DNA of 64,000 bases from Saccharopolyspora montiporae (GCF_015209505.1 NZ_JADEYC010000011.1:51719-115718), one strand, 5' to 3'; positions 28,573 through 39,868 are shown, numbered from the stretch's first letter. Notes: generated from the sequence alone by a model not told the origin. Program-made: numbers and translations.

Positions 28573-29316
28573 TCAGGCCACCGTCGGCAGCGCGGGCGTG
28601 GTGACGTCGTAGACGTCTCCGGAGCGACTCAGCAGCGTGGGCAGGATCGCGGCCTTGCGCTGCATCTCGGCCGCATCGCCCCAGTGGATCCGCCGACCGT
28701 CCTGCAGCACCAGGTGGATGTCGGACGGCTTCTCCGCGTGCACGGCGCGGAGCTGCGCGTGCACGTCCCGCGGCAGCGCCGCCAGCACCGCAGCGCCGGT
28801 GCGCACCCCCTCCGCGCGCTGCGGGCCTCCGGCCGCGTGCAACTGCGGGAGACCGTCCGGTGGCTGCTGCGCGCGGCCGAAGAGGACACCGGAGGCATCC
28901 ACCAGCCGGACACCGCCCGGTTCGGCCAGGAATCCCTGCGGAGCGCGTTCCACCACGCGCAGCAGGACCTCGCTCGGCCAGGACAGCTCCACCGCGACAT
29001 CGGCGACCGCGGGCACGCGGGCCAGCCGCTCACGCACCGCGGACTCGTCGACGCGCAGCATCGGGGTGCCCGGTTCGACACCGGCCGCATCGAGCACGTC
29101 CCGCTCGGGGATCGAACCGCCCGTCACGCGCACCTCGCGCACGCCGAGCAGCGGGCTGAAGTACAGCACCAGCACGAGCACCGTCACCACCGCCAGCGCA
29201 CCGGGCAGCAGCCACCGGCGCCAGACGGGACCTCGCGGGGCGCCGCCGCGCACCGGACGGCCGCCGGTGCTGCGCACCCCCGGCCTGGCCTTCGCGCGGC
29301 GTCCCGAGGTGCTCAC
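28573..29316 (-). CDS. ftsQ: divisome protein FtsQ
   Basis: 247 residues. A basic cytoplasmic tail (1-34), one membrane helix (35-57), then the POTRA domain ([22 protein letters not shown]) and the FtsQ/DivIB beta domain, ending in [15 protein letters not shown]. Bitopic scaffold that links FtsL/FtsB and FtsW-FtsI. It starts at GTG 29314-29316, overlapping the murC stop by 4 nt (GTGA). In the usual dcw order ftsZ would follow directly; here nos lies downstream. Confidence 0.93.
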   Translation of the reverse strand: MSTSGRRAKARPGVRSTGGRPVRGGAPRGPVWRRWLLPGALAVVTVLVLVLYFSPLLGVREVRVTGGSIPERDVLDAAGVEPGTPMLRVDESAVRERLARVPAVADVAVELSWPSEVLLRVVERAPQGFLAEPGGVRLVDASGVLFGRAQQPPDGLPQLHAAGGPQRAEGVRTGAAVLAALPRDVHAQLRAVHAEKPSDIHLVLQDGRRIHWGDAAEMQRKAAILPTLLSRSGDVYDVTTPALPTVA

Positions 29317-30779
29317 ACCTGATCTCCTCCGAGGCCGCGGTCGGGCCCGTCCAATTCGGACAGGATCTCCGGCCCGAGCATGGTCACATCACCGGCGCCC
29401 ATCGTCAGCACCAGATCGCGCGGCCGGGCCAGCCCGGCGACCAGCGCGGCGGCCTCGGTGAGCGACGGTTCGTAGTGCACCCGTTCCGCGGGCAGCGGCA
29501 CCCCGCCGGCGATCAGCTCCCCGGTCACCCCCGGCTGCGGGTCCTCCCGCGCGCCGTACACGTCGAGGAGCACGACCTCGTCGGCCAACCCCAGCGCGGT
29601 GGCGAACTCCGCGTGGAACGCCGCGGTGCGCGAGTACAGGTGCGGCTGGAACACGACCACCAGGCGGCCGTCCTCGCCGAGCACCGGCCGGGCCGCGCGC
29701 AGCTGCGCCTCCACCTCGGTCGGGTGGTGCGCGTAGTCGTCGTAGACCTGCACGCCCGCGGCCCGCCCCTTGAACTCGAAACGGCGCCGCACACCGCCGA
29801 ACGCGGCCAGACCGTCCAGCAGCCCGGGCAATTCCGCACCGAGCTCCAGCCCGGCCAGCACCGCGGCCACCGCGTTGCCCGCCATGTGCTCACCCGGCAC
29901 CGCGACCTGCACGTCGACCCGGTCGGCCGGCGCGGGTTCGCCGACGAGTTCCACCGTGGCCACCCCGGCGCCGTGCTCCGGGCGGTAGCCGACCAGCCGG
30001 GCATCACCGGACTCGGTCACCGACTTCCCGTAGCGGCGCACCCGCACCCCGGCGGCCTGGGCGGCATCGGCCAACCGCGCGGCGCCCGGATCATCGGCGC
30101 AGGCGATCAGCACCCCGCCGGGCACGATCCGCTGCACGAACTCGTCGAACGCGCGGGTGTAGGCACCGGCGCTGCCGTGGTGGTCCAGGTGGTCCGGTTC
30201 GACGTTGGTCACCACCGCGACCGACGGGGAGAACACCAGGAAGGAGCCGTCGCTCTCATCGGCCTCGGCCACGAAGATCGTGCCGTCGCCGTGGTGCGCG
30301 TTGGCCCCCGAGTCGTTGAGGTCCCCGCCGATGGCGAACGAGGGGTCGAACCGGCAGTGCTGCAGCGCCACGGTGAGCATCGACGTGGTGGACGTCTTGC
30401 CGTGCGTCCCGGCCACGCACGCCACCCGATGCCCGGCCATCAGCGCGGCCAGCGCCTCGGCGCGGCGCAGCACCGGAACCCCGCGCCGGTTCGCCTCCAC
30501 CAGTTCCGGGTTGTCCTCGCGGATCGCGGTGGAGACCACGATCGCGCTGGGACCGCTGTCGAACTGGTCGAGGTTCTCCGCGCGGTGGCCCACGAGCACC
30601 TGCGCACCCTGCGCCCGCAGGGCCAACACGGTGCGCGAATCCCGTGCGTCCGATCCGGACACCTCGTTGCCGCGCGCCAGCAGGATGCGGGCGATACCGC
30701 TCATTCCGGCGCCGCCGATGCCGACCAGGTGCACCCGGGCCAGCAGCTCGGCGGTGTCCTGCGCGCCTGCCTCGGTCAC
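29313..30779 (-). CDS. murC: UDP-N-acetylmuramate-L-alanine ligase
   Basis: 488 residues. The Mur ligase domains are complete: N-terminal [16 protein letters not shown] (UDP binding), ATP loop [17 protein letters not shown], and [11 protein letters not shown] in the C-terminal domain. It adds L-Ala to UDP-MurNAc, the first stem-peptide residue. It starts with GTG 30779, overlapping the murG stop by 4 nt, and its stop overlaps ftsQ's start. MurG, MurC and FtsQ are therefore translationally linked. Confidence 0.96.
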   Translation of the reverse strand: MTEAGAQDTAELLARVHLVGIGGAGMSGIARILLARGNEVSGSDARDSRTVLALRAQGAQVLVGHRAENLDQFDSGPSAIVVSTAIREDNPELVEANRRGVPVLRRAEALAALMAGHRVACVAGTHGKTSTTSMLTVALQHCRFDPSFAIGGDLNDSGANAHHGDGTIFVAEADESDGSFLVFSPSVAVVTNVEPDHLDHHGSAGAYTRAFDEFVQRIVPGGVLIACADDPGAARLADAAQAAGVRVRRYGKSVTESGDARLVGYRPEHGAGVATVELVGEPAPADRVDVQVAVPGEHMAGNAVAAVLAGLELGAELPGLLDGLAAFGGVRRRFEFKGRAAGVQVYDDYAHHPTEVEAQLRAARPVLGEDGRLVVVFQPHLYSRTAAFHAEFATALGLADEVVLLDVYGAREDPQPGVTGELIAGGVPLPAERVHYEPSLTEAAALVAGLARPRDLVLTMGAGDVTMLGPEILSELDGPDRGLGGDQV

Positions 30780-31969
30780 TGTCCGGCCACCTCCAGCACG
30801 ATCTTGGCCAGCACCTGGTCCGCTTCCCGGTGCCCGGCCCCGATGGTCGCCGCGCTCATCTCGCGCAGCCGCTGCGGGTCGCGCACCAGCGGCAGCACCT
30901 GGTCGATGACCCGCTGCGGGGTGAACTCGGCGTCCGCGATGAGTTCCCCGCCGCCGCCGGAGACGACCGGCTGCGCGTTGAGCGCCTGTTCGCCGTTGCC
31001 GTGCGGGAGCGGGACGAACACCGCGGGCAGCCCGATGGCCGAGACCTCGGCGACGGTCATCGCGCCGGACCGGCACACCACCAGGTCCGCCGCGGCATAG
31101 GCGAGGTCCATCCGCTCCAGGTAGGGCACGGTGCAGTACGGGGGCGCACCGCGGACCTGCTGCACCGCAACGGTGTTCTTCGGCCCGTGCGCGTGCAGCA
31201 CGCCGACCCCGGCGCGGCCCAGCGCCTCGGCGGCCCCGGAGAACGCGGTGTTGAGCGTGCGCGCGCCCTGCGAACCGCCGAAGACCAGGATCGTCGGGGC
31301 GTGCGGGTGCAGTCCGAAGTGGGCGCGCGCCGGTGCGCGCAGCGCCCAGCGGTCCACCCCGGTGATCGACTCGCGCAGCGGGATCCCGATGGTCTGCGCT
31401 CCGCTGAGCCCGCTGTCCGGCGTCGCCGACAGCACCCGCTCGGCGTAGCGCGCGCCGATCTTGTTGGCCAATCCGGCCCGCGCGTTGGCCTCGTGCACCA
31501 CGATCGGCGTGCGGCCGCGGGCGGCGAGGTAGGCGGGAAGCGAGACGTAGCCGCCGAACCCGACGACCACGTCGGCCTGCACCCGGTCCAGGACCTCCCG
31601 GGTCCGCTTGACCGAATCGCGGACCTTCATCGGCAGCCGCAGCAACTGCGGGCTGGGCTTGCGCGGCATCGGCACCGGCGGGATCAGCTCCAGCGGGTAT
31701 CCGCGCGCCGGGACCAGCCGGTTCTCCAGCCCCCGCTCGGTGCCCAGCGCAGTCACCCGCGCATCGGGCCGGGCGCGGCGCACCGCGTCGGCGAGCGCCA
31801 GGGCCGGTTCGATGTGCCCCGCGGTACCACCGCCTGCCACCACGACCGACAGCGGGCGCTGCGCCTGCCCCCCGCCTGCCGGAAAGCCCTGCGGGACACC
31901 CGTGCCCGGCGCGGGCACGTTTCCCGGGCCTGCGCCGCGGTCGATGCGGACCGTGCGATCCCCGCTCAA
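30776..31969 (-). CDS. murG: lipid II synthase MurG
   Basis: 397 residues. Transfers GlcNAc to lipid I on the inner membrane face. The first G-loop [15 protein letters not shown], the second [10 protein letters not shown], and the UDP-GlcNAc signature around [25 protein letters not shown] are present. The start is TTG at 31967-31969: GAGGAGG lies 6 nt upstream and the TTG overlaps the ftsW stop as TTGA. This gives a ~38-residue Gly/Pro-rich N-terminal extension before the Rossmann fold; an internal GTG at codon 18 is an alternative. Confidence 0.95.
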   Translation of the reverse strand: MSGDRTVRIDRGAGPGNVPAPGTGVPQGFPAGGGQAQRPLSVVVAGGGTAGHIEPALALADAVRRARPDARVTALGTERGLENRLVPARGYPLELIPPVPMPRKPSPQLLRLPMKVRDSVKRTREVLDRVQADVVVGFGGYVSLPAYLAARGRTPIVVHEANARAGLANKIGARYAERVLSATPDSGLSGAQTIGIPLRESITGVDRWALRAPARAHFGLHPHAPTILVFGGSQGARTLNTAFSGAAEALGRAGVGVLHAHGPKNTVAVQQVRGAPPYCTVPYLERMDLAYAAADLVVCRSGAMTVAEVSAIGLPAVFVPLPHGNGEQALNAQPVVSGGGGELIADAEFTPQRVIDQVLPLVRDPQRLREMSAATIGAGHREADQVLAKIVLEVAGQ

Positions 31970-33393
31970 CGGTGTCCTCCTCGTGTCTGCGCCCGGGATC
32001 CGGGACCGCTGCGCGCACCCTGCGCGCGTGCTTTCCCGGTCCCCCGGCGGGTTGCCTTCGCCCCGGAAGCCTTCGTCGCGGGGCGGCTGGGTGGGGTGCT
32101 GGGCCGCGCCGGACGTCGCTTGGCCGGCGGGCGGTACGGGTCCGGGGTCGGCAAGCGGAGCAATCGGCCGACCCGTCCCGGTCCCAGAGACCGTAGCGCG
32201 GCGATCGCCTCCGGCTCGTGCCGGGCGAAGTTGGCCAGCAGCCCGAACACCAGCATGCTGCTGACGACCGAGGACCCGCCGGAGGAGATCAGCGGCAGCG
32301 GCAGCCCGGTGATCGGCAGCATGCCGACCACGTAGCCCATGTTGATCACCGCCTGGGACACCGTCCACAACGTCAGGGTGGCAGCCACGATCCGGATCCA
32401 CGGGTCGGTGTTGCGCCGCGCGATGCGCATCCCGACGTAGGCGGTCAGCGCGAACAGGCCGAGCACCACGGCGCAGCCCAGGAAGCCCAGTTCCTCGCCG
32501 ATGACGGCGAAGATGAAGTCGTTGTGCGCGTAGGGCAGGTACTGCCACTTGGACCAGCCCTGGCCGAGTCCCTGGCCGAACAGCCCGCCGTCGGCCAGCG
32601 CGTACAGCGCCTGCATCGACTGGTAGCCGTTGCCGGTCGGGTCCGCCGAGGGGTCGAGGAACACGGTCAGCCGCGCCATCCGGTAGTCCTCGATCACCGC
32701 CAGGGCCAAGGTTCCGGTGACCCCGCCCAGCGCCAGCACCGCGAACAGCCGCATGGGCGCACCGACGAACCACAGCAGCCCGAGCAGCACGATGAACAGG
32801 GTGATCGTCGAACCCAGGTCGGGTTGCAGCATCACCAGCGCGAACATGAGCAGCGCCGCGGGCACCACGGGAACCAGCAGGTGCCGGTACTGGCCGAGCA
32901 GCCCGCGCTTGGTGACCAGCACGTGCGCGCCCCACAGCGCGAAGGCGATCTTGGCGAATTCGACCGGCTGCACCGAGATGCCCCCGAGGCTGAACCAGCT
33001 GCGCGCCCCGTTGATCTCCTCGCCCAGCGGGGTCAGCACCAGCGCCAGCATCGCCAGGCACACGCCGAGCAGCGCCATGCTGTAGCGGCGGATCAACCGG
33101 ACCGGGATGCACAGCGCCAGGTAGAACAGCACCAGTCCGACCAGGCAGTACAGCACCTGCCTGCCGAAGACGCTGTAGGACGTCCCGGCCTGGCTGTACG
33201 AGTCGACGCTGGACGCCGACAGCACCATGACCAGCCCGAACACCGTCAGCAGCCCGAACACGGCCAGCAGCAGGTGGAACGAGGCGAGCGGGCGGGTCAG
33301 CCAGGCGGTGACCGGTGCGAACAGGCCGCGGCCCGGTCCGCGTCCCGGCGCCCGCTTCGGGGGCGCGGCAGTGGTCTTGCTCGCGGTCGGCAT
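31966..33393 (-). CDS. ftsW: SEDS peptidoglycan polymerase FtsW
   Basis: 475 residues with ten membrane helices. SEDS signatures include [43 protein letters not shown] and the C-terminal [13 protein letters not shown]. It polymerises lipid II at the septum with its partner FtsI. The last ~75 residues are a basic Pro/Arg/Lys-rich cytoplasmic tail, longer than in enteric bacteria. ATG 33391-33393 is 7 nt after the murD stop. Its stop overlaps the TTG start of murG. Confidence 0.95.
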   Translation of the reverse strand: MPTASKTTAAPPKRAPGRGPGRGLFAPVTAWLTRPLASFHLLLAVFGLLTVFGLVMVLSASSVDSYSQAGTSYSVFGRQVLYCLVGLVLFYLALCIPVRLIRRYSMALLGVCLAMLALVLTPLGEEINGARSWFSLGGISVQPVEFAKIAFALWGAHVLVTKRGLLGQYRHLLVPVVPAALLMFALVMLQPDLGSTITLFIVLLGLLWFVGAPMRLFAVLALGGVTGTLALAVIEDYRMARLTVFLDPSADPTGNGYQSMQALYALADGGLFGQGLGQGWSKWQYLPYAHNDFIFAVIGEELGFLGCAVVLGLFALTAYVGMRIARRNTDPWIRIVAATLTLWTVSQAVINMGYVVGMLPITGLPLPLISSGGSSVVSSMLVFGLLANFARHEPEAIAALRSLGPGRVGRLLRLPTPDPYRPPAKRRPARPSTPPSRPATKASGAKATRRGTGKARAQGARSGPGSRAQTRGGHR

Positions 33394-33400
33394 CGGCGGT

Positions 33401-34801
33401 TCACCCGTCGTGCGCGGTCGCCGTCGAGGACTCGGCCAGCACGCCGCCCGCGGCTTCGGCGAAGCACCTGCCGCGTTCGGCGTAGTCGGTGAACATGTCC
33501 ATCGAGGCCGCAGCGGGGGCGAGCAGCACCACCGATCCGGGGCGGGCGAACCCGCCGGCCAGGCGGACGGCTTCCTGCATGCCGGTATGGTCCCGCGCCG
33601 CCACCTCGCGCACCGGCACATCCGGGGCGTGTCGGGCCAACGCGGCGGCGAACCGCTCGCGGTCCTGCCCGATCAGCACCGCCGCGTCCAACCGATCGGC
33701 GTTGTCGGCCACCAGCTGCTCCACGTCGGCGCCCTTGAGCAACCCACCGGCGATCCAGACCACCCGCGGGTGCGCGCGCAGCGCCGCGTCGGCCGCGTGC
33801 GGGTTCGTCGCCTTGGAATCGTCCACGTAGGACACCCCGGCCGCTTCGCCGACCACCACCGAGCGGTGCGCGCCCGGCTGGAACGAGCGCAGCCCCGCGG
33901 CCACGTCCGCGGGCTCCACGCCGAAGGCCAGCGCCAACGCGGCCGCGGCCAGCGCATTGGCCTGGTTGTGCGGGCCGGACGGGTGCACCTCGCCCAGCGC
34001 GGCCAGATCCCGCCGGTCACCGAAGGCGCGGTCCACCAGCCTGCCGCCGGAGACGCCGAGCTGGCCCGGTTCCGGCTCGCCCAGCGTGATCCACACCCGG
34101 CGGCGACCGTGCCCGTCCACGAGGCGCGTGGACCACGCGTCGTCCGCATTGCCCACCGCGACCTCGTTGCCGAAGTAGATCCGCTCCTTCGCCCGGCCGT
34201 AGGACTCCAGAGATCCGTGCCAGTCGAGGTGGTCCTCGGCGAGGTTGAGCACCGCACCGGCCAGCGGGCGCACGGACTCCGACCAGTGCAGCTGGAAGCT
34301 GGACAGCTCCACCGCCAGCACCCGGTGCCCGGCGCGGACCGCGTCCACCACCGGCAGCCCGACGTTGCCGCAGGCCACCACGTCGGTTCCCGCCGCGCGC
34401 AGCACCGCTTCCAGCATGCTCACCGTGGTGGTCTTGCCGTTGGTTCCGGTCACCGCCAGCCAGGTGGCGGGCTCCGGTTTGTCGGCGTCCAGGCGCCAGG
34501 CCAGTTCGACCTCGCCGATGACCTCCACGCCGGCGGCCGCGGACGCGCTCAGCAGCGGCGACTCCGGGCGCCAGCCCGGGCTGGTCACGACGAGGTCCGT
34601 CCCGGCAGGGGGTTCGGTCAACCCGGCGACCAGTTCGGCACCCGCTGCGCGCAGCGAGGCCAGGGCGGCCAGCCGCTCGTCCGAGGCGTCGGTGACGGTC
34701 ACCGACGCACCGGCGTCCAGCAGCGCCCCAGCCGCCGACCGGCCGGACACACCCGCCCCGGCCACCAGCACTTCCCGACCGTGGAACCGGCCCGCAGCCA
34801 C
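33401..34801 (-). CDS. murD: UDP-N-acetylmuramoyl-L-alanine-D-glutamate ligase
   Basis: 466 residues. N-terminal VLVAGAGVSGRSAAGALLDAG (UDP site), ATP loop VTGTNGKTTTV, and in the third domain YVDDSKATNPHAADAAL and LLAPAAASMDMFTDYAERG are diagnostic of MurD. It adds D-Glu to UDP-MurNAc-Ala. GTG 34801 is the start. A 51-nt gap separates it from mraY, the only sizeable gap in the murE-ftsQ run. Confidence 0.96.
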   Translation of the reverse strand: MAAGRFHGREVLVAGAGVSGRSAAGALLDAGASVTVTDASDERLAALASLRAAGAELVAGLTEPPAGTDLVVTSPGWRPESPLLSASAAAGVEVIGEVELAWRLDADKPEPATWLAVTGTNGKTTTVSMLEAVLRAAGTDVVACGNVGLPVVDAVRAGHRVLAVELSSFQLHWSESVRPLAGAVLNLAEDHLDWHGSLESYGRAKERIYFGNEVAVGNADDAWSTRLVDGHGRRRVWITLGEPEPGQLGVSGGRLVDRAFGDRRDLAALGEVHPSGPHNQANALAAAALALAFGVEPADVAAGLRSFQPGAHRSVVVGEAAGVSYVDDSKATNPHAADAALRAHPRVVWIAGGLLKGADVEQLVADNADRLDAAVLIGQDRERFAAALARHAPDVPVREVAARDHTGMQEAVRLAGGFARPGSVVLLAPAAASMDMFTDYAERGRCFAEAAGGVLAESSTATAHDG

Positions 34802-34852
34802 CGAACTGCCTCCTCACCTGGTCCGACCGCGCTGCTCGCGCGACCCGAGCGC

Positions 34853-35929
34853 TTACTGGAACTGGTCGGACAGCGCCAACCAGTCGGCGTAGAACAGGCC
34901 CACGCCGAACATGCAGGTTATCGCTGCCAGCACCCAGAACCGGATGATCACCGTGGTTTCCGCCCAGCCCGCCAGTTCGAAGTGGTGGTGGAACGGGGCC
35001 ATGCGGAACAGCCTCCGCCGGGTGGTGCGGAACACGGCGATCTGCATGACCACCGACAGCGCCTCGACCACGAACAGCCCGCCGATCACGATCGCCAGCA
35101 GCTCGGTGCGGGTGACCATGGACAGCCCGGCGATGAGCCCGCCGAGCGCCAGCGAACCGGTGTCGCCCATGAAGATCTTCGCGGGTGCCGCGTTCCACCA
35201 CAGGAAGCCGACGCACGCGGCCATCGCCGCGGCCGCCACCACCGCGATGTCCTCCGGGTCGCGCACCGTGTAGCAGCCGGGCGTGGGCACCACGGTGCAG
35301 TCGTTGCGGAACTGCCAGAACGAGATCAGCACGTAGGTGGCCAGCACCATCGACGCGGTGCCCGCGGCCAGGCCGTCCATGCCGTCCGTGAAGTTCACCG
35401 CGTTCGACCAGCCGCTGATCGCGACGTAGGCGAAGATCACGAACCCGATCGCGCCGAACGAGATCAGCGAGATGTCCCGGATGAACGACAGGTGCACCGA
35501 GGCCGGCGTCACCTGGTTCACGTCCGGGAAGCGCAGCACCAGGATCGCGAACACCACCGCCGCGGCCAGTTGGCCGACCAGCTTGGCGGTCTTGTTCAGC
35601 CCCAGGTTGCGCTGCTTGCGGATCTTGATGAAGTCGTCGAAGAAGCCGACGAAGCCCAGCGCGGTGGTCAGGAACAGCACCAGCAGTCCGGATGCGCTCG
35701 GTCCGGTCTCGGTGACCGTCAGGTGGGTCACCAAGTACCCGACCCACATCGCCACCAGGATCGCGACACCGCCCATGGTCGGCGTCCCGCGCTTGGCCGA
35801 GTGCGACTTCTGCACCTCCTCGCGGATCTCCTGGCCGAAGCCCTGCTTGGAGAAGATCCGGATGAGGTACGGGGTGAACAGGATGGAGACCACCAGCGCG
35901 ACGGCGGCGGCGACCAGGATCGGCCTCAC
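34853..35929 (-). CDS. mraY: phospho-MurNAc-pentapeptide transferase
   Basis: 358 residues, ten membrane helices. Family motifs: KRGTPTMGG, the aspartate pair in [19 protein letters not shown] with catalytic Asp, [12 protein letters not shown], and MAPFHHHFE with the histidine cluster. It forms lipid I from UDP-MurNAc-pentapeptide and undecaprenyl phosphate. Starts at GTG 35927-35929, overlapping murF's stop (GTGA). The shorter start is preferred to one 15 codons upstream because of that overlap. Confidence 0.96.
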   Translation of the reverse strand: MRPILVAAAVALVVSILFTPYLIRIFSKQGFGQEIREEVQKSHSAKRGTPTMGGVAILVAMWVGYLVTHLTVTETGPSASGLLVLFLTTALGFVGFFDDFIKIRKQRNLGLNKTAKLVGQLAAAVVFAILVLRFPDVNQVTPASVHLSFIRDISLISFGAIGFVIFAYVAISGWSNAVNFTDGMDGLAAGTASMVLATYVLISFWQFRNDCTVVPTPGCYTVRDPEDIAVVAAAAMAACVGFLWWNAAPAKIFMGDTGSLALGGLIAGLSMVTRTELLAIVIGGLFVVEALSVVMQIAVFRTTRRRLFRMAPFHHHFELAGWAETTVIIRFWVLAAITCMFGVGLFYADWLALSDQFQ

Positions 35930-37389
35930 GCGCGACCAGCCTCCTCGTCCAGCAGGGCCTCGGCGACCCGCCACAAACCGGCGGAGTTCGACGCCTTGGT
36001 CAGCACGACATCACCGGGACGCAGCTCGTCACGCAGCAGCGCGACGGCCGCATCGACGTCCGGCACGAGAACCGACTCCTCTCCCCAAGACCCTTCCAGC
36101 GAGGCGGCCTGGTGCATCACCCGAGCCCCGTCACCGACCACGACCAGGCGGTCGATGTTCAGCCGCACCGCCAGCCGCCCGATGTCGTCGTGCGCCTGCA
36201 CGCCGGACTCGCCGAGCTCGGCCATCTCGCCGAGCACCGCCCACGCCCTGCTCGGCCGGCCCCTGGTCATCGAGGCCAGGGTCTTCAGCGCCGCACGCAC
36301 CGACTCCGGGTTCGCGTTGTACGCGTCGTTGATCACCGTCACCCCGGCGTCGGTCTCCGCGACCTCCATGCGGCGCGCCGACACCCGGCGCACCCCGCTG
36401 AGCCGCTCGGCGACCTCATCCACCCCGGCGCCCAGCTCCAGCGCCACGGCGGCGGCGGCCAGCGCGTTGGACACCTGGTGCTCGCCGACCAGCGGCAGGT
36501 GCACCGGGGCAGCGCCGCTCGCGGTGGTCAGCGTGAAGGTCGGCCGCGCCTGCTCGTCGACCTGCACCTGCACCGCGCGCACGTCGGCGACCGGGCTCTC
36601 ACCGACCTGCACCACGCGCGCCGCGGTGCGCTCGGCCATCGGCGCCACCAGCGGGTCGTCGGCGTTGAGCACCGCGAGCCCGTCCGCGGGCAGCGCTTCG
36701 ACGAGCTCGCCCTTGGCCACGGCCACCGCTTCCTGCGAACCGAACTCACCGACGTGCGCGTGCCCGACGTTGAGCACCACGCCGATCCGCGGCGGCGCGA
36801 CCCGGCACAGGGCCGCGATGTGCCCCGTCCCGCGGGCGGAGAGCTCCAGCACCAGGTGCCGAGTGCTCTCGTCGGCGCGCAGCACGGTCCACGGGTGGCC
36901 GAGCTCGTTGTTGAACGAGCCGGGCGGGGCCACGGTGGGGCCCATCGGTTCCAGCAGCTGGGCGATCAGGTCTTTGGTCGAGGTCTTGCCGGACGAACCG
37001 GTCACCCCCACCACGGCCAGGTCGGGCAGCCGGTCCACGACGTGCCGGGCCAGCGCGCCGAGCGCGGTCAGCACCGCGGCGCCCGAACCGTCCGCGTCCC
37101 CGGCCAGCGCCATCACGCCGGACCGGTCCGCTGCCGAGACCGGCGGCACGACGACCGCCGGAGCATCCACCTCCCGGGCGGCGAGCACACCCGCCGCACC
37201 GTCCGCCGCGGCGCGCGCGGCGAAGTCGTGACCGTCGACCCGTTCGCCCGGCACGGCCACGAACAGCCCACCGGTCTCGATCCGCCGCGAGTCGAATTCG
37301 ACTCCCGCGCTGACGATCTCCGAGCCTTCCGCACGATGGAGCCTGCCGTGCACCGCTTCCGCGATGTCAGCGAGGCTGAGCCGGATCAA
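35926..37389 (-). CDS. murF: UDP-MurNAc-tripeptide D-Ala-D-Ala ligase
   Basis: 487 residues. ATP loop [25 protein letters not shown] and [19 protein letters not shown] are typical of MurF. It adds D-Ala-D-Ala to complete the pentapeptide. The start is TTG at 37387-37389: the GAGGAGG site ends just before it and TTGA overlaps the murE stop. This is the second TTGA junction in the cluster. Confidence 0.96.
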   Translation of the reverse strand: MIRLSLADIAEAVHGRLHRAEGSEIVSAGVEFDSRRIETGGLFVAVPGERVDGHDFAARAAADGAAGVLAAREVDAPAVVVPPVSAADRSGVMALAGDADGSGAAVLTALGALARHVVDRLPDLAVVGVTGSSGKTSTKDLIAQLLEPMGPTVAPPGSFNNELGHPWTVLRADESTRHLVLELSARGTGHIAALCRVAPPRIGVVLNVGHAHVGEFGSQEAVAVAKGELVEALPADGLAVLNADDPLVAPMAERTAARVVQVGESPVADVRAVQVQVDEQARPTFTLTTASGAAPVHLPLVGEHQVSNALAAAAVALELGAGVDEVAERLSGVRRVSARRMEVAETDAGVTVINDAYNANPESVRAALKTLASMTRGRPSRAWAVLGEMAELGESGVQAHDDIGRLAVRLNIDRLVVVGDGARVMHQAASLEGSWGEESVLVPDVDAAVALLRDELRPGDVVLTKASNSAGLWRVAEALLDEEAGRA

Positions 37390-39035
37390 CTTGCCTCCTC
37401 GTCGCCCTGCCCCCGACGAACACCGGTTTGCCGCGGCTCGCCGAGCCGCCTGCGGAGCGCGGCCGCGAGCTCCTCCCGGTCCGAGAACGGATGCACCACG
37501 CCCGCCACCTCCTGTCCTGTTTCATGGCCCTTGCCCGCAACGACGACGATGTCGCCCGGACCGGCCCGACCGACCGCCTCGGCGATCGCCGAGCGCCGGT
37601 CGCCGACCTCGACCACGTCCCCGCGCTCGTCGGCGGGCACGTCCCGGGCACCGGCCAGCACGGCCTCGCGGATCCCCGCGGGATCCTCGCTGCGCGGATT
37701 GTCGTCGGTGACGATCAGCAGCTGCGCTCGGCGGATGGCCGCCTCGCCCATCAGCGGGCGCTTGGCGACATCCCGGTCACCGCCGCTGCCGAGGACGACG
37801 ATCACATCGCCGTCCACCTGCGCCCGGGCCGCGTCCAGCACCGCTGCCACCGCCCCGGGTTTGTGCGAATAGTCCACCACAGCGGTGAAATCCTGCCCCA
37901 GCGCGACACGCTCCATGCGACCCGGCACGTCGACCTCCGCGAGACCCCGTGCGATCGCGTCCTCGTCGATGCCGGCCGCGTCGAGCATCCCGGCCGCCAG
38001 CAGCGCGTTGGCGATGTTGAACGGGCCGGGCAGCCGTAGCCGCAGCTCCAGTTCGCGCCCGCCCGGACCGCCGGCGGTGAACGTCTGCTCCCCGGTCGGG
38101 AAGGCGCGCACCTCGGTGGCGGTCCAGTCCGCGGCGCCGGTCGTGGACGCGGTGGTCGCACCACCCGCGGCCAGCCGCTGCCCCCACTCGGTGTCGGTGC
38201 ACACGACCTCGCGCGCGGCGCGCCCGTCGAACAGCAGCGCCTTGGCCTGGAAGTAGTCCTCCAGGTCGCGGTGGAAGTCCAGGTGGTCCTGGGAGAGGTT
38301 GGTGAACCCGCCGACCGCGTAGCGGGTCCCGGAGACGCGGCCCATGGCCAGCGCGTGGCTGGAGACCTCCATCGGCACGTGCGTCACGCCCTGCTCGACC
38401 ATCACCGCCAGCAGGGCCTGCAGATCCGGCGCCTCGGGCGTGGTGAACGCGCTGTCCAGCCGCTCGCCGGCGACCCGGGTCTCCACCGTGCCGACCAGCC
38501 CGGTCGTGCACCCGGCGGCGCGCAGCGCGGACTCCAGCAGGTAGGTGGTGGTCGTCTTGCCGGACGTACCGGTCACGCCGAGCACGGACAGCTGCTGCGA
38601 GGGGTCGCCGTAGACGATCGCGGCGGCGCGGCCCAGCACGCCGCGCGGATCGGGGTGCAGCAGGACCGAGACCTTCCCGGACCGCACGGCCGGGTGGTCG
38701 GTCAGCCCGGTGCGGTCGATCCCGGCCTGGTCGGTGAGCACCGCGACCGCACCGGCGTCGAGCGCTCGGCCGATGAAGTCCGCGCCGTGCACCCGGGTTC
38801 CGGGCAGAGCGGCGAACAGATCACCGGGCAGCACGTGCTGCGCGCGCAGCGTCACCCCGGTCACCGGAGCAAAACCAGCGCTCTGACCAGCAGAAACGAC
38901 CGGCCGGGCGTCGATGGCACCGGCCAGTTCCTCGATGTCCACCGGCTCGACGCGCTGGGGGCGAGGCGGGGCTGTGGCGACCGCGGAAGGCACGTTGCGA
39001 CAGGCTACCGGGTGCACCGGGGGCAGCATCTCCAT
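37386..39035 (-). CDS. murE: UDP-MurNAc-Ala-Glu:meso-diaminopimelate ligase
   Basis: 549 residues. ATP loop GVTGTSGKTTTTYLLE and the amino-acid specificity loop DNPR at 445-448, the mark of meso-DAP rather than L-Lys enzymes, so the wall is DAP-type. The first ~35 residues are a variable extension. ATG 39035 gives a longer N-terminus; GTG 38993 is an alternative, and neither has a strong ribosome-binding site. It heads the murE-ftsQ run and has its own upstream region because unrelated genes separate it from ftsI. Confidence 0.96.
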   Translation of the reverse strand: MEMLPPVHPVACRNVPSAVATAPPRPQRVEPVDIEELAGAIDARPVVSAGQSAGFAPVTGVTLRAQHVLPGDLFAALPGTRVHGADFIGRALDAGAVAVLTDQAGIDRTGLTDHPAVRSGKVSVLLHPDPRGVLGRAAAIVYGDPSQQLSVLGVTGTSGKTTTTYLLESALRAAGCTTGLVGTVETRVAGERLDSAFTTPEAPDLQALLAVMVEQGVTHVPMEVSSHALAMGRVSGTRYAVGGFTNLSQDHLDFHRDLEDYFQAKALLFDGRAAREVVCTDTEWGQRLAAGGATTASTTGAADWTATEVRAFPTGEQTFTAGGPGGRELELRLRLPGPFNIANALLAAGMLDAAGIDEDAIARGLAEVDVPGRMERVALGQDFTAVVDYSHKPGAVAAVLDAARAQVDGDVIVVLGSGGDRDVAKRPLMGEAAIRRAQLLIVTDDNPRSEDPAGIREAVLAGARDVPADERGDVVEVGDRRSAIAEAVGRAGPGDIVVVAGKGHETGQEVAGVVHPFSDREELAAALRRRLGEPRQTGVRRGQGDEEAS

Positions 39036-39355
39036 GGTCGGCACTGCGGACGGACCGGCACCGGCTACGTCGTGCGGAGCAGCGCGCGGACCGCCACGCG
39101 GAGCCGTGCGCCCTCGCCCACACGCAGCCGCGCGGTGCGGGCCGGCCGCCGCGGGCGATGGCGAGAACTCGCCGGATTCCGGTCGACCGGTCCGCAGGCG
39201 TGGATTTCGGACACGGCCCGCTCTAACCTCGCCGATCGGCACCGCAGGCCGCGCACCGGCCGGCTCCCCCCGTTCCACAGCGCCCGGGTCCGCAGCCGCA
39301 CCCGGGGCCGCACACCCCAGCGCGGCAGACCGCGCGCTCACCCTCGGAGGAACAC
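39036..39355. other. divergent intergenic region, murE / CHAP-like gene
   Basis: 320 nt. It must carry the promoters of murE (minus) and the secreted protein gene (plus). For the plus strand, TGGATT (39201-39206) and TAACCT (39224-39229) with a 17-nt spacer are a possible promoter; the match is modest. I saw no riboswitch motif and no small gene here. Confidence 0.35.
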
Positions 39356-39823
39356 GTGCGCACTTCGACGACGGCCCGCCTGCTCGGCGGGCTCGTGACC
39401 GCCCTCGCCCTCCTGCTGCTACCGCTGGTCGGCCCCGCCTCGGCCGCTCCCTCCGCGGCGGCCCCGGCCGACGGGACGCCGAGCGGTGCGATCGAGTGGT
39501 TCCAGCAGCAGTCCGGCGACACCTCTTACGAAGGGCTCTGCGAGATGGCCGTGGAGAACGCCTACGGCACGACCGGCGTCTGGCCCTCGGCGCGGGCGCA
39601 CTGGGAAGGCGCCCGCAGCGCGGGCAAGGCGCACGAGGGCGACACCGATCCACCGGAAGGCGCCTTCGTCTACTGGGACACCAGCGAGAACGGGCATGTC
39701 GGGATCGCCGACGGCTCGGGCGGCTTCTACTCCAGCTCGGTCGGCGGAGCCATCGGGCACGCGGAGAGCCTGTCCTACTTCGGCGGCTACCTGGGGTGGA
39801 GCGAACCGCAGGTCCCGGCCTGA
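39356..39823 (+). CDS. secreted CHAP/NlpC-like putative cell-wall hydrolase
   Basis: 155 residues. A Sec signal peptide (residues 1-30; hydrophobic LLGGLVTALALLLLPLV, cleavage near ASA-A). The mature part has Cys62 in YEGLCEMAVENAYG and His114 in NGHVGIADG, spaced like the Cys-His pair of CHAP/NlpC-P60 peptidases. WDTSENGHVGIADGSGGFYSSS is typical of such folds. No peptidoglycan-binding domain is attached. Position between murE and ftsI suggests wall remodelling, but substrate cleavage is inferred. GTG 39356 has GGAGG 6 nt upstream. Confidence 0.65.
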   Translation: MRTSTTARLLGGLVTALALLLLPLVGPASAAPSAAAPADGTPSGAIEWFQQQSGDTSYEGLCEMAVENAYGTTGVWPSARAHWEGARSAGKAHEGDTDPPEGAFVYWDTSENGHVGIADGSGGFYSSSVGGAIGHAESLSYFGGYLGWSEPQVPA

Positions 39824-39829
39824 CCGCAG

Positions 39830-39868
39830 CCGTTCCCGCGGATACCGCGCCGATATCCGCGGGAACGG
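39830..39868. terminator. 15-bp perfect inverted repeat between convergent genes
   Basis: CCGTTCCCGCGGATA (39830-39844) and TATCCGCGGGAACGG (39854-39868) are exact complements with a 9-nt loop. The repeat begins 7 nt after the CHAP-like gene's stop and could terminate transcription from both sides. No U-tract. The remaining ~180 nt to the dehydratase stop show nothing else clear. Confidence 0.65.

Noticed and set aside
33227..37231. 1334-codon open frame on the plus strand opposite murD-mraY-murF
   Set aside because: It is antisense to three intact, well-recognised genes, and its product is His/Gln/Arg/Ala-rich low-complexity sequence. Long antisense frames arise from high GC codon bias.
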